A program made the position numbers and the translations under genes. Below the pieces are notes generated by a model. That model did not search any database. It worked only from the letters and a program-made list of their open reading frames with translations, and was not told the origin of the DNA. Of a stretch of DNA of 64,000 nucleotides, positions 56,456-64,000 are shown piece after piece. Source of the DNA: Cladopsammia gracilis (lineage: Eukaryota > Cnidaria > Anthozoa > Scleractinia > Dendrophylliidae); NCBI GenBank assembly GCA_022457155.1, contig JAJGOT010000038.1, positions 2,299,501-2,363,500 of the forward strand, written 5' to 3'. How positions within the stretch are numbered: the stretch's first letter is position 1; every line of letters begins with the position of its first letter.

Positions 56456-56495
56456 TTGTGACCTTTGATTTAGGCGTAGGGAACTCAAATGTTAA

Positions 56496-56960
56496 TATAT
56501 ATAGATAGGCTTAGCCTAACAGCGTCGCTCTGTGAACAAGCTTAACTAAGGTGAAAAGTCGGAAGCATTAGAATTAAGATTGACGAAGGCTATTTTTCAA
56601 TTTTAGCAATTCTCTAAAACAGTAAGCTTATCACGCGACCGTCTGCACAGTACATTCAGGCCGTACAAAAGTTCACAAAAACAAATTTTTCTCCGTCTAG
56701 AATAACTAGAACGACTACTTTCCGAATAAAATACACTTGTTGCTTGTCAGAAATTGCCCGAGAAACTAATTTGAAAATCAAAATTGCAAAAATACACAAA
56801 CATATTTGATAAGGCGATGCGAGTGAAGATAGGTACTATAAAATCAAAGTCTTGTTTTGTTTACATAAAATCGCTTTTCAACCTATGTAATGAATGAACA
56901 AACACATAAAAATGGACAACACAATCTTCTTTCGAAAACAATTATTCAAATTTCCATTAA
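56496..56960. repeat. Dispersed repeat family, copy B (3'-truncated)
   Basis: It starts at a TA-rich stretch followed by GGCTTAGCCTAACAGCG and covers the CCGTCTGCACAGTACATT and ATGAATGAACAAACACATAA sections. It breaks off in the ATTAATTTATGTTCAAAAGC region, where copy C begins. Confidence 0.8.
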
Positions 56961-56969
56961 TTTATGTTC

Positions 56970-57968
56970 AAAAGCACTAGAATTAAGATTGACGAAGGCT
57001 ATTTTTAAATTTTAGCAATTCTCAAAAACAGTATTACGCAACCGTCTGCACAGTACATTTAGACCGTACAAAAGTTCACAAAAATAACTTTTTCTCCGTC
57101 TAGAATAACTAGTACGACTACTTTCCGAATAAAATACACTTGTTGCTTGTCAAAAATTGCCCGAGAAACTGATTTGAAAATCAAAATTGCAAAAAATACA
57201 CAAACATATTTGCATAATTAAGGTGACGCGAGTGAAGATAGAACGGTGCCATAAAATCAGTCTTGTTTTGTTTACATAAAATCGTTTTTCAACCAATGTA
57301 ATGAATGAACAAACACATAAAAATGGACAACACAATCTTCTTTCGAAAAAATTTGTTCAAATCTCCATTTTTTTATGTTTAAAAGCAAAACGTACCATTC
57401 ATCGAGGCCGAGCTGATTGTCTTCGATGAAAGAAATCATGAATTGACAACTGAATTTAAGCACGTTTTATATAACCTAATTATTCAAAATTGAAACCTTT
57501 TTAAATGCAAGCCAAAATTGCACAATATGAAACAGTAAAGTAATGATACTAGCTTCAAGTTAAGACGAAATCAGGTTTAAAAATAAGCTTAAGCACTTAG
57601 CTCTATATTCCTCCAAAACGCTTGACTTGCAGAGTTACGCAGCCTCAAATGCGGACTTGACCACTGTTTGAGAAATGTCAAACCTGTCTTGAATAGCAAA
57701 CCGCGGATAAATGCCGGGAAAACAACTTTGCAAATGGTTTTCTCGGCTAAACTCAACGGTTAACCACTGACTGAACAAGAGTGTTGAGCGTACAGCTGAC
57801 GTGACATTCGGCTGTGTAGCCGCGCGAAAAACGTTCGTTCGGACACCGGACAGACATGACAGACGCCGCCCGCGAAACATTTCGCTGGCCATGACCATGA
57901 AAAATGACGTGCATCGGTACTATGAGTATGGCGCTCCGCGCGGGCCTTCGGCCCGCAGAGCTCCGCTA
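56970..57968. repeat. Dispersed repeat family, copy C
   Basis: It lies in tandem after copy B and continues to the terminal part. It ends with hairpin GCGGGCC-TTC-GGCCCGC (57,940-57,956) and AGAGCTCCGCTA (57,957-57,968), whose complement TAGCGGAGCTCT starts copy D. That gives the family terminal inverted repeats. Confidence 0.8.
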
Positions 57969-57971
57969 TTA

Positions 57972-58290
57972 TATTTGTAAACTGAATACGCTTATTTGTA
58001 AACTGCAAATGGAATTAAAATGGTACATGTTAACTTGCCTGATGTTTTCTTGAATCTGTTGCGGAGCCAAGTGGAATCGTCGTCGTTGTGAGATGCACTT
58101 GCGAAACGCTGTCAAAACTAGCTAAATTAATAACCAACAGTGAAACGTGAAATGATATTAACAGCCGCGTGGCAGCGTGGCAGCGTGGCTCCGCAACATA
58201 TTCAAGAAAACAACAGGCAAGTGAACATCTACCATTTTAATTCATTGCTCACAGTGCAGTTTACAAACGAGCGTATTCAGTTTACAAATA
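57972..58290. repeat. ~320 bp inverted repeat
   Basis: The left arm about 57,972-58,072 (TTTGTAAACTGAATACGCTT to GTTGCGGAGCCA) and right arm about 58,183-58,290 (TGGCTCCGCAACATATTCAA to TTACAAATAAGC) are reverse complements with scattered differences, around a ~110 base spacer. It abuts the end of copy C. Confidence 0.8.
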
Positions 58291-58724
58291 AGCGTGTGGG
58301 TCAGTCCCTATATGATCGGTATAAGCTTTTTTTTACCGAGCCGTCAAAGAATTGATGAATAAACAAATTTAAAACATTACGTCACCCAGTTCTCAATGCG
58401 TATTTGTGTCAGACTAAGAGTTCAAAGTCAAAGAATTGATGATTAAACAGATTTAACACATTACATCATCTAGTTCTCGCTCTTATTTCAAACAATGCTT
58501 ATTTCTGTCACGTTAGGGCATGTTTTTAGTAAATCGTCATCGAAACAAAATTTGGTTTATTCGAACTTTTACAAATGGCAGCGCAACTGCACACATTTAA
58601 AAAAACATTTACGGTGCTGTAGCATTTTCTGAAGTCTTAAAAAATCCATTTGAAGTTCTCCAGAGCTGGAAACCTTATTCACTAGTCAGAAGAATAAGCA
58701 AGAAAACTTTACAGCCGATAGATG

Positions 58725-58792
58725 GACGGAGTGGACGGAGTAACGGACGGGGCGGGCGGGCGGACGGGCGGACGGGCGGACGGGCAGGCAAA
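58725..58792. repeat. GGACGG/GGGCGGAC minisatellite
   Basis: Short G-rich units (GGACGGAG then GGACGGGC) repeat irregularly. The plus strand is strongly G-rich and could form G-quadruplexes. Confidence 0.85.
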
Positions 58793-58980
58793 AGGAGTGA
58801 TATTTTGCATATTTGTCCCCTTCTGCTGTAACGTTAAACGCTTCGCGTATTCACGAGTTAAAAAACGAACGCGACTCATATTACGTCAATTACGTGCACT
58901 ATGCCGCCCGCGTTGGGATGTGAGTCTGTCTGTCGAACTCTGTAACGCTAACAAGTGCAATCTGCTTCTTTCTCCTCTAG

Positions 58981-59500
58981 GAAGTATTTTTTAAAAAGAA
59001 TACACAAGATCATCCAAAATTCAGATCCGGTTTATGGCGATCGTTTCTCGATTGATCTTGAGCTCGGCTTGAATGGCACCAACCAATCCTTTCGTCTGTC
59101 ACAGCATGTATATAACCGAAAAATGAGCGATGTCTTGTGTTTTCCTGAAGGAATTGACTGGAATAACAGGGCTACAGTGTACTTTATTATCCCTGTCAAG
59201 GATCAAGGCAAATGGATTTATCATTTTATTAACGAACTCACTGTTGTCAGCTTATTAACCGGTGATACGAACTTCCACGTCATTGTTGTTGACTTTGAAA
59301 GTAAGGATATCGATATGCTGAGAGCGTTTAACACTTCTCTTCTCCGTAACAGACACACTGTTATTTCAATGAAAGGCAAATTTTTCAAGACTTTTGCGTT
59401 AAACATGGCTGTCGAACGCGTTCCAAGTACGCGTGACCTTGTATTTCTGTTTGATCTTCATATCGATGTGCCTATAGACATTCTAGACAGTGTTCGAAAG
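58981..59500 (+). CDS. B4GALNT3/4-like N-acetylgalactosaminyltransferase, second coding exon (CHGN domain start)
   Basis: Acceptor CTCCTCTAG, donor GTGAGT at 59,501, phase 2 to 0. It reads KKYFLKRIHKIIQNSDPVYG, then RATVYFIIPVKDQGKWIYHF, then FHVIVVDFESKDIDMLRAFN and VFLFDLHIDVPIDIL. This is the start of the chondroitin-type GalNAc-transferase (CHGN) fold. The DLHID acidic motif is the likely DxD-type metal and UDP-sugar site. The rest of the catalytic domain is not found in the following 4.5 kb of repeats, so later exons lie beyond the window or the gene is truncated. Confidence 0.88.
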
Positions 59501-59619
59501 GTGAGTTGTATTACTTATTATAATAATCCTGTCACTGCCTTATTAATTTTGGAAAGCGCGCTAAGATTTCATCCAAATGGCCGCTGCGTAACACAAAGTG
59601 AAAACCTTAAAAATTGTCC

Positions 59620-59692
59620 TGATCGGGATTCGAACCCGCGTCCCCGGCTTTCTAGCGCCGATGTGCTAACCACTACACCACCAGGACGACCA
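59620..59692 (-). repeat. tRNA-like SINE head, minus strand
   Basis: The minus strand reads GTCCTGGTGGTGTAGTGGTT to CGGGTTCGAATCCCG and CAGGAC: a seven-base acceptor stem with one G-U pair, D-stem GTGT/GCAC, anticodon stem TCGGC/GCCGG with an 8-base loop. The oversized loop (CTAGAAA with an extra G) rules out a normal tRNA. It lies in the intron after the second B4GALNT exon, antisense to the gene. Confidence 0.7.
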
Positions 59693-59870
59693 CGCAATAA
59701 TGCAGCCGAACTAAAGGCTTTATGGCTCACGGGCCTCCCGAACAATTTTCAGTATTTTCACAGGAGCTGACTGGAAGGCCTAAAGGCCTTTTTGACGAAT
59801 ATAAATAACACAAATGAATATATATAATTATAATAAACTGGTTCAAGACTTCAGAGGCAGTTCATCGTTT

Positions 59871-59926
59871 TATTACTACAGCTCTGTTTCGTATGGTCAA
59901 ATGATGACCACACTCATCAGGTAATA
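59871..59926 (-). ncRNA. Hammerhead ribozyme 1 (Penelope-like element)
   Basis: On the minus strand: stem I TATTAC (59926-59921); core CTGATGA; stem II GTGTGGTC/GACCATAC, 8 bp with one G-U and loop ATCATTT; core GAAA, whose last A starts stem III; stem III ACA/TGT with loop GAGC; cleavage nucleotide A17 (59877); stem I partner GTAATA. All invariant core bases are present. Hammerhead ribozymes with very short stem III are known from Penelope-like elements, where they process the terminal repeats. Activity is inferred. Confidence 0.88.
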
Positions 59927-59976
59927 TCAACGACTGACCGTTAAATTACAATAACTGGCTATAAAAGCGGGAATAC

Positions 59977-60048
59977 GGTTGAACTTCAAAGAACGTTACA
60001 GAAATCACACATCTTCCTTCCAACAAAACAAGAGACACGAAACTGAAT
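59977..60048 (+). pseudogene. Short GIY-YIG fragment of a Penelope-like element
   Basis: The plus strand reads LNFKERYRNHTSSFQQNKRH then ETELS. It matches the helix after the GIY-YIG motif of Penelope-like endonucleases, and the corresponding part of the minus-strand copy at about 60,735. It ends at the sequence that also starts the ribozyme cleavage product. Confidence 0.65.
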
Positions 60049-60165
60049 TATCAGTAGTAATAAAACGATTAACTACCTCTGAATTCTTGAACCAGTTTAT
60101 TATAATTGTCAATGCTCCTCTAAGAGTTGAGCGCTCTCTGAAATACATTCAAATCAAGTTCAAGA

Positions 60166-60166
<1 letters not shown>

Positions 60167-60219
<53 letters not shown>
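60167..60219. repeat. (TA)n microsatellite
   Basis: About 25 TA units. Similar tracts lie at 60,828-60,843 and 60,929-60,969, next to Penelope-like and copy D sequences. Confidence 0.95.
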
Positions 60220-60222
<3 letters not shown>

Positions 60223-60315
60223 GTAGAACTGGATATTCGTAAAACAGTGCTCAATACATTAATGTAGAGCGAAGTATATGTTTATGGAGGAAAGGAACAA
60301 ATAAACTACGCTTTC

Positions 60316-60358
60316 ATCCCGACAAGCCTGTTTCGTGGTTGCCCACTCATCAGGGGAT
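60316..60358 (-). ncRNA. Hammerhead ribozyme 2 (Penelope-like element)
   Basis: On the minus strand: stem I ATCCC (60358-60354); core CTGATGA (60353-60347); stem II GTGG/CCAC closed by tetraloop GCAA; core GAAA; stem III ACA/TGT with loop GGCT; cleavage nucleotide C17 (60321); stem I partner GGGAT. Every core position matches the consensus and all stems pair without mismatch. It lies about 90 bases beyond the stop of the GIY-YIG frame on the same strand, in the expected pLTR. Likely self-cleaving. Confidence 0.9.
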
Positions 60359-60449
60359 TCAATAAGAATATTCTTTACCATCGCTTCTTATATACAAAAT
60401 AATTTACATAATAACAATAACAAATCTATGCGGCGCGAAGTTTAACAGT

Positions 60450-60800
60450 TCAGCTGTTGCGTAGAAGGGCTTTGTTTCTATGGCGGCAAGAAGACACGAG
60501 TTCATTACGTTTGTTAAGGGTAGAAAGTTTCGGTCGGCAAATGATTAGAAATTTTTCCTTTAGGCAGAGGTTGCATCTTTTGCTTGAGCTGTTGTACGGT
60601 GAATGCGAAGACAGGATGCGCCATGAAATATAGTGTTCGATGTTGTTGTCTTTGAGAGTCAAGATGTACTTGCTTAGTTCAGTTGAGTTTCTGTGTTTAG
60701 AGTGGCGGAATGATGCGGTGTGGTTTCGGTATCTTGTTTTGAAGTCGTTTTCCGTGAGTCCGATGTATGTTTCTGTTGTGTTGTTGTCGTTGCGCGTCGT
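60450..60800 (-). pseudogene. Penelope-like element, GIY-YIG endonuclease C-terminus
   Basis: The minus strand is open from about 60,800: NTTETYIGLTENDFKTRYRN, then STELSKYILTLKDNN, IEHYISWRILSSHSPYNSSS, KRCNLCLKEKFLIICRP and NELVSSCRHRNKALLRNS, stop at 60450. This is the GIY-YIG endonuclease module found at the C-terminus of canonical Penelope-like elements, including the CxxC and final CRH motifs. The reverse transcriptase part is absent, replaced by an inverted pLTR piece. Confidence 0.88.
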
Positions 60801-60926
60801 TTATTTGTTTCTTTCCTCCATAAACATATATATATATATATATACAATCATGTATACAATGTGCCCTCCCGGTTGTTACCATAATGACTTTATGGAAACT
60901 CCTGAACTTGGGCACAGGATGTACGG

Positions 60927-60971
<45 letters not shown>

Positions 60972-60981
60972 CTTAGCCTAA

Positions 60982-62259
60982 TAGCGGAGCTCTCTGAACA
61001 GGAACGATGATGATAAGCTTAACTTAGGTGAATGGTCGGAAGCACAGTATTACGCGACCGTCCGCACAATACATTTAGACTGCACAAAACCTCACAAAAA
61101 CAACTTTATGTTACTACTCGAAAGGGAACTAAAAGTTAATAGGCTTACAAGTTACAAAAGTGTTTTGCTTTCCGGGGCGAGCTCGGTTTGATGAAATGGA
61201 CACAACAACCCTGTTTGGGATTAATTTGCCGCGGATGTGGCCTTTATTTCTAATCTAACAATAATCACTCATCCGTTTACGGAATGAAGTGTTAACAAGA
61301 ATAACTTCCAATCATCAAAGGTGGGGACAGATAAAACGCCTACGCGAAAACTTCAAAGATTACAAGAAATAAAAAGGTCTAAAGAGGTAGGCCGTTATCA
61401 AGGAGGAGATGGGGCCCAGAGGAGGGTTTTTGCTTTTAGGAAGATACGCAAATCGGAAGTTTACCCCAATGTGGTTGAGAGCAAAGAGAGGAACTCTTAT
61501 ACCCATACAAGCACCTATTGTCCTCCGCTGGCCGGACACCTCTGACAATGACGGTCTCTTGTCTCACATAAACCTAATTATTCGTTTCTCACAATTAGTG
61601 GTATTTTTTCTCTGTCTAGAATAACTAGTATGACTAATTTCCGAATAAAATACACCTGTTGCGTATCGAAAATTGCCCGAGAAACTGATTTAGAAAACAA
61701 AATTGCAAAAAGTACACAGACATCTTTGAGCAAGGCGACGCGAGTGAAGTTAGAACTATAAAATCCAAGTCTCTTTTTGTTTAGATAAAATCGCTTTTAA
61801 ACCTGTGTTATAAATGAACAAACACATAAAAATGGACATCAAAATCTTCTTTTGACAAATGTTATTCAAATATCCGTTAGTGATGTTTAAAAGCAAAACG
61901 CGTACCATTTAAGCGCATCGAGGAGCTGTCTGGCCGAGCACATGGCGAAATTTAAGACATCAGTCCGACTGAATTTGAGAACGTTTTATAAATATTTCTC
62001 CAAAACTAACAAGAACACAAAGAGAAGTCAATTACAAATGGATATCAACATAAATTCCCATCGAAAAATGAAATTTATTTTACCTTTAAGTCACTCCGCT
62101 GCTTGGAAATTCTTTGAAACTCCGCTTCTTCGGTTCTTAAATTCGCATTCATAAAAAAGTATGAAGTTCCTCGAAGCAATATTTTATCCCTGAAAGCTCT
62201 TCTTTTTCCACTATAGTGGCTTCTGAGTATCCGTTAATTAGTATCCCTGTCTTGAGTAG
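60982..62259. repeat. Dispersed repeat family, copy D (interrupted)
   Basis: It starts TAGCGGAGCTCT at 60,982 after a (TA)n tract. It shares AATACACCTGTTGC, TGCCCGAGAAACTGATTT, ATGAACAAACACATAAAAAT and GTATCCCTGTCTTGAGTAG with copies A and C. At 62,259 it stops mid-unit: copy A continues with CAAACCGCG, whereas here the polymerase-bearing element begins. A 61,100-61,600 section absent from A-C may be an internal insertion. Confidence 0.8.
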
Positions 62260-62603
62260 ATATAGAAGAAGGGTTCTGGCACACTTTCAAAATCGTAGTA
62301 AGTTAACACAAAACAGAAATTGACGTCAGTTGACGTTCAATTTAGCAATACATAAGATGATTGATTTTCTGCTCGTTCGCATACGTAAAACAAAAACAAG
62401 TCAATTAACATGTGTTATGTTAAATTTAACAAAATGGGGAGGAATTTGATTTTTAATATTTTACGTTCGCGAACGAACAGAAAATTGGGGAACGACAATC
62501 ATTTTTTGTTGTTGTTGAATTTAACATAAAATAAAATAAAATTCTGTTTTGTGTTAATTTGCTACGATTTTGAAAGTGTGCCAGAACCCTTCTTCTATAT
62601 CTA
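62257..62603. repeat. ~347 bp inverted repeat at the end of the polymerase element
   Basis: The left arm 62,257-62,318 (TAGATATAGAAGAAGGGTTC then TGGCACACTTTC) and right arm 62,542-62,603 are reverse complements with few differences; the spacer has further weak symmetry (AACAGAAAAT and ATTTTCTGC). The outer edge coincides with the break in repeat copy D, so it probably marks the terminus of the inserted element. Confidence 0.8.
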
Positions 62604-62712
62604 CTATTTTTTTCCCCTCATATTGACCACAAAAAAAACATACCATTTTAGAATATTTCACTTCGATAAAATCTGGCGATGGCAACTCTCTCAAAAAATC
62701 ACACTGAAAATT

Positions 62713-64000
62713 TCATCTCAATCTCCAATGACCAATAGCCAAAGTCATCACTCCATCATCCATCACAACTCTCTTGTCATCATCAGCACACAAAGCCATT
62801 TTCCAAATTTGCTCAGTGAAAATCTCATGCAGATGTGACCGGAGAGAAACATTTTTCATTGGAGGAAATTTTTCACCATGAAGAACGCGTACAAAATCTT
62901 CATGCGAAATCCTATTTTTCACCACATTCTTTTTTGTTCCCTTTGCTTTCTTGATTCCTTTTCCCTCATCTATCTTGATGGAATAACATTTTGGTCTCAA
63001 CCCAACAAATTCACGAATGATTTTGCCTCCTGCTTCATCTTTAAACATTCCTAAAATTTTCTTGTTCTTCCCAACAGGAAAGCCATTTTCTACAGCGAAA
63101 TGATCTTTCGGGTATGCCGATGTGTCAAACCATTTCTCAACATCTCCAGCAGTGTCAGCGAAGAAATCATCCGTTTCAATCTCCAAAATCAGGGAATCTG
63201 TGTCAGAATAGAGAACTTTGACTTTCTCCCACTTTTTTTTCACATAACCATAATGAAATTTGAACATGTGAATTTTGGAGAGATCGAGAATGGCTGCTCC
63301 AACAAAAATTGGTTTGTTCAAAATAACTTTTGTTTTCCTCATGTGAATAGCAGCCACTTTCTCTCCAAATTTGGTTGCGTGTTTAAAGTTGATCTTTTTC
63401 ACCAACTTTGCTTTTTTCTTCCTATCATTCACCAGTTTCATGTTAATTCTATTCCTAACATTTTCCATGGTTTTCCCATAAACAGCATTGCTTGCCAGTT
63501 TGGAAAGATCTTTCTCAAAATCATTTTTGGCGGCTGTTCTCAGTTTCGTATTCCATTCAATGAAAGGTTTCATGAAAGCTTCTTCTCGAAATCCAATTCC
63601 TCTCCAAATCTTTTTCAGTTTCATTCCCAGGGAAAGAAAAAATTTCAAACTCCTTCCATCCAAAACCATTTTCTCTTTATCTTTGAGATTGGGAATCAAC
63701 TTAGAGAATCCATTTACCTCCAGCAATTCCGGAGCCAAAGGAAAATCATTGTGGAAATCATGCAATTCATCTGGATATTCCAAGTCAACTTCCAGGACAC
63801 ATCCATGACCTTCTGAATCAACAATCTTCTCCCAATTCTTCAAAACTCCTTCACTCAACCATTCAAATCCTCCCACAGGGAGTGGTTCCACCATCGCAGT
63901 TGGATAAAGAGAATTTGCATCGAGATAAACGATGAACTTTGATGGTTGGGAAGGATCAAAATCTTCCATGAATTTGTTGTTTGCTCGAGAAAATCTGTGA
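62713..64000 (-). CDS. Protein-primed family-B DNA polymerase (Polinton/Maverick-like), partial
   Basis: The frame is open from the window edge (RFSRANNKFM precedes the methionine at 63969) to a stop at 62713, about 428 residues visible. Polymerase motifs: A, FIVYLDANSLYPTAM (first catalytic aspartate); B, SKLASNAVYGKTMEN; C, VLYSDTDSL (second and third aspartates). It closes with DKRVVMDDGVMTLAIGH. This is the DNA_pol_B_2 family that replicates linear protein-primed DNA of Polintons/Mavericks, related viruses and linear plasmids. The exonuclease and N-terminal half lie outside the window. No capsid, integrase or ATPase gene is visible, so Polinton versus adintovirus-like cannot be decided. 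Confidence 0.88.
   Translation of the reverse strand, partial: HRFSRANNKFMEDFDPSQPSKFIVYLDANSLYPTAMVEPLPVGGFEWLSEGVLKNWEKIVDSEGHGCVLEVDLEYPDELHDFHNDFPLAPELLEVNGFSKLIPNLKDKEKMVLDGRSLKFFLSLGMKLKKIWRGIGFREEAFMKPFIEWNTKLRTAAKNDFEKDLSKLASNAVYGKTMENVRNRINMKLVNDRKKKAKLVKKINFKHATKFGEKVAAIHMRKTKVILNKPIFVGAAILDLSKIHMFKFHYGYVKKKWEKVKVLYSDTDSLILEIETDDFFADTAGDVEKWFDTSAYPKDHFAVENGFPVGKNKKILGMFKDEAGGKIIREFVGLRPKCYSIKIDEGKGIKKAKGTKKNVVKNRISHEDFVRVLHGEKFPPMKNVSLRSHLHEIFTEQIWKMALCADDDKRVVMDDGVMTLAIGHWRLR

Larger units (their letters stand above)
56179..58980 (+). other. Intron of the B4GALNT-like gene, filled with repeats
   Basis: 2.8 kb from GTAAGT to CTCCTCTAG. It contains an 86 bp tandem duplication (56,296-56,455), two tandem copies of the dispersed repeat family, a ~320 bp inverted repeat (57,972-58,290) and a GGACGG minisatellite. 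No coding sequence. Confidence 0.8.
59827..60105. repeat. Penelope-like element fragment with inverted terminal segments
   Basis: 59,827-59,882 and 60,049-60,105 are reverse complements over about 55 bases (GTAGTAATAAAACGAT to CTTGAACCAGTTTATTATAA). The minus-strand arm continues into hammerhead ribozyme 1. The plus-strand arm is joined to a short GIY-YIG coding piece (59,977-60,048). This matches the pLTR architecture of Penelope-like elements, where partial and inverted terminal copies are usual. Confidence 0.7.
60275..60831 (-). mobile_element. Penelope-like element 3' part with inverted pLTR pieces
   Basis: On the minus strand: GIY-YIG coding end, 3' UTR, hammerhead ribozyme 2, then a pLTR piece (60,310-60,275). 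The same piece appears in opposite orientation at 60,796-60,831 (34 of 36 bases), fused upstream of the coding fragment. The reverse transcriptase is missing, so this is a 5'-truncated insertion. Confidence 0.75.

Noticed and set aside
58140..58355. 71-codon frame after the intron repeat
   Set aside because: It is largely the right arm of the inverted repeat at 57,972-58,290.
59620..59692. Possible tRNA-Ser or similar gene, minus strand
   Set aside because: Acceptor and D stems pair, but the anticodon loop has 8 bases and there is no long variable arm.

Overview
ORGANISM. Spliced genes with GT-AG introns, long gene-poor stretches and a dense mix of animal transposons point to a metazoan nuclear genome. 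The combination of L1/Tx1-type LINEs, a THAP/Kolobok-like relic, a PIF/Harbinger relic, a Penelope-like element (PLE) with hammerhead ribozymes, a HIRAN-like protein family and tRNA-derived SINEs fits an anthozoan cnidarian (stony coral or sea anemone). The species assignment is inference. LAYOUT. 1-16 kb: decayed DNA-transposon genes (hAT at 1.5-2.6 kb, THAP/Kolobok-like at 8.5-11.2 kb, PIF/Harbinger at 13.3-14.3 kb, ZNF862/hAT-like N-terminus at 15.2 kb, HECT-like fragment at 16 kb) plus one unrecognised spliced gene at 5.9-7.3 kb. 16-23 kb: almost gene-free, with several inverted-repeat elements. The best is a 555 bp foldback with a 7 bp target duplication at 21.4-21.96 kb. A degraded hammerhead-like motif lies at 22.2 kb. 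23.4-25.2 kb: a plus-strand LINE relic. 25.3-30.5 kb: a minus-strand L1/Tx1 LINE with intact ORF1 and ORF2, followed upstream by ~80 bp tandem repeats and a tRNA-derived SINE. 32.2-36.6 kb: a second, 5'-truncated, frameshifted LINE with probable target duplications. 37,843-46,642: an 8.8 kb pogo/Tigger transposon with 25 bp terminal repeats and TA target sites. It encodes a DDD transposase and a small two-exon HIRAN-like protein. A 3.5 kb hAT-like element with an 8 bp target duplication (one mismatch) has split the transposase gene. 46.6-55 kb: SINEs, inverted-repeat elements and a Ty3/gypsy pol relic. 55.1-59.5 kb: two coding exons of the one confident host gene, a B4GALNT3/4-like glycosyltransferase (PA14 plus CHGN domains); its intron is filled with repeats. 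59.8-60.85 kb: two PLE fragments, each with a structurally complete hammerhead ribozyme on the minus strand. 60.97-62.26 kb: a dispersed repeat, broken by a further element that carries a protein-primed family-B DNA polymerase (Polinton/Maverick-like) and runs off the window end. HOW IT FITS. Only the glycosyltransferase looks like a conserved cellular gene. The rest is layered transposition, and nesting gives relative ages: pogo is older than the hAT-like insert in it, and repeat copy D is older than the polymerase element. The most unusual items are the pogo element with a second spliced HIRAN-like gene, the ribozyme-bearing PLE fragments, a repeat-family hairpin whose stem has changed on both sides, and the polymerase-element terminus. 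All family names come from reading motifs by eye, without database searches.
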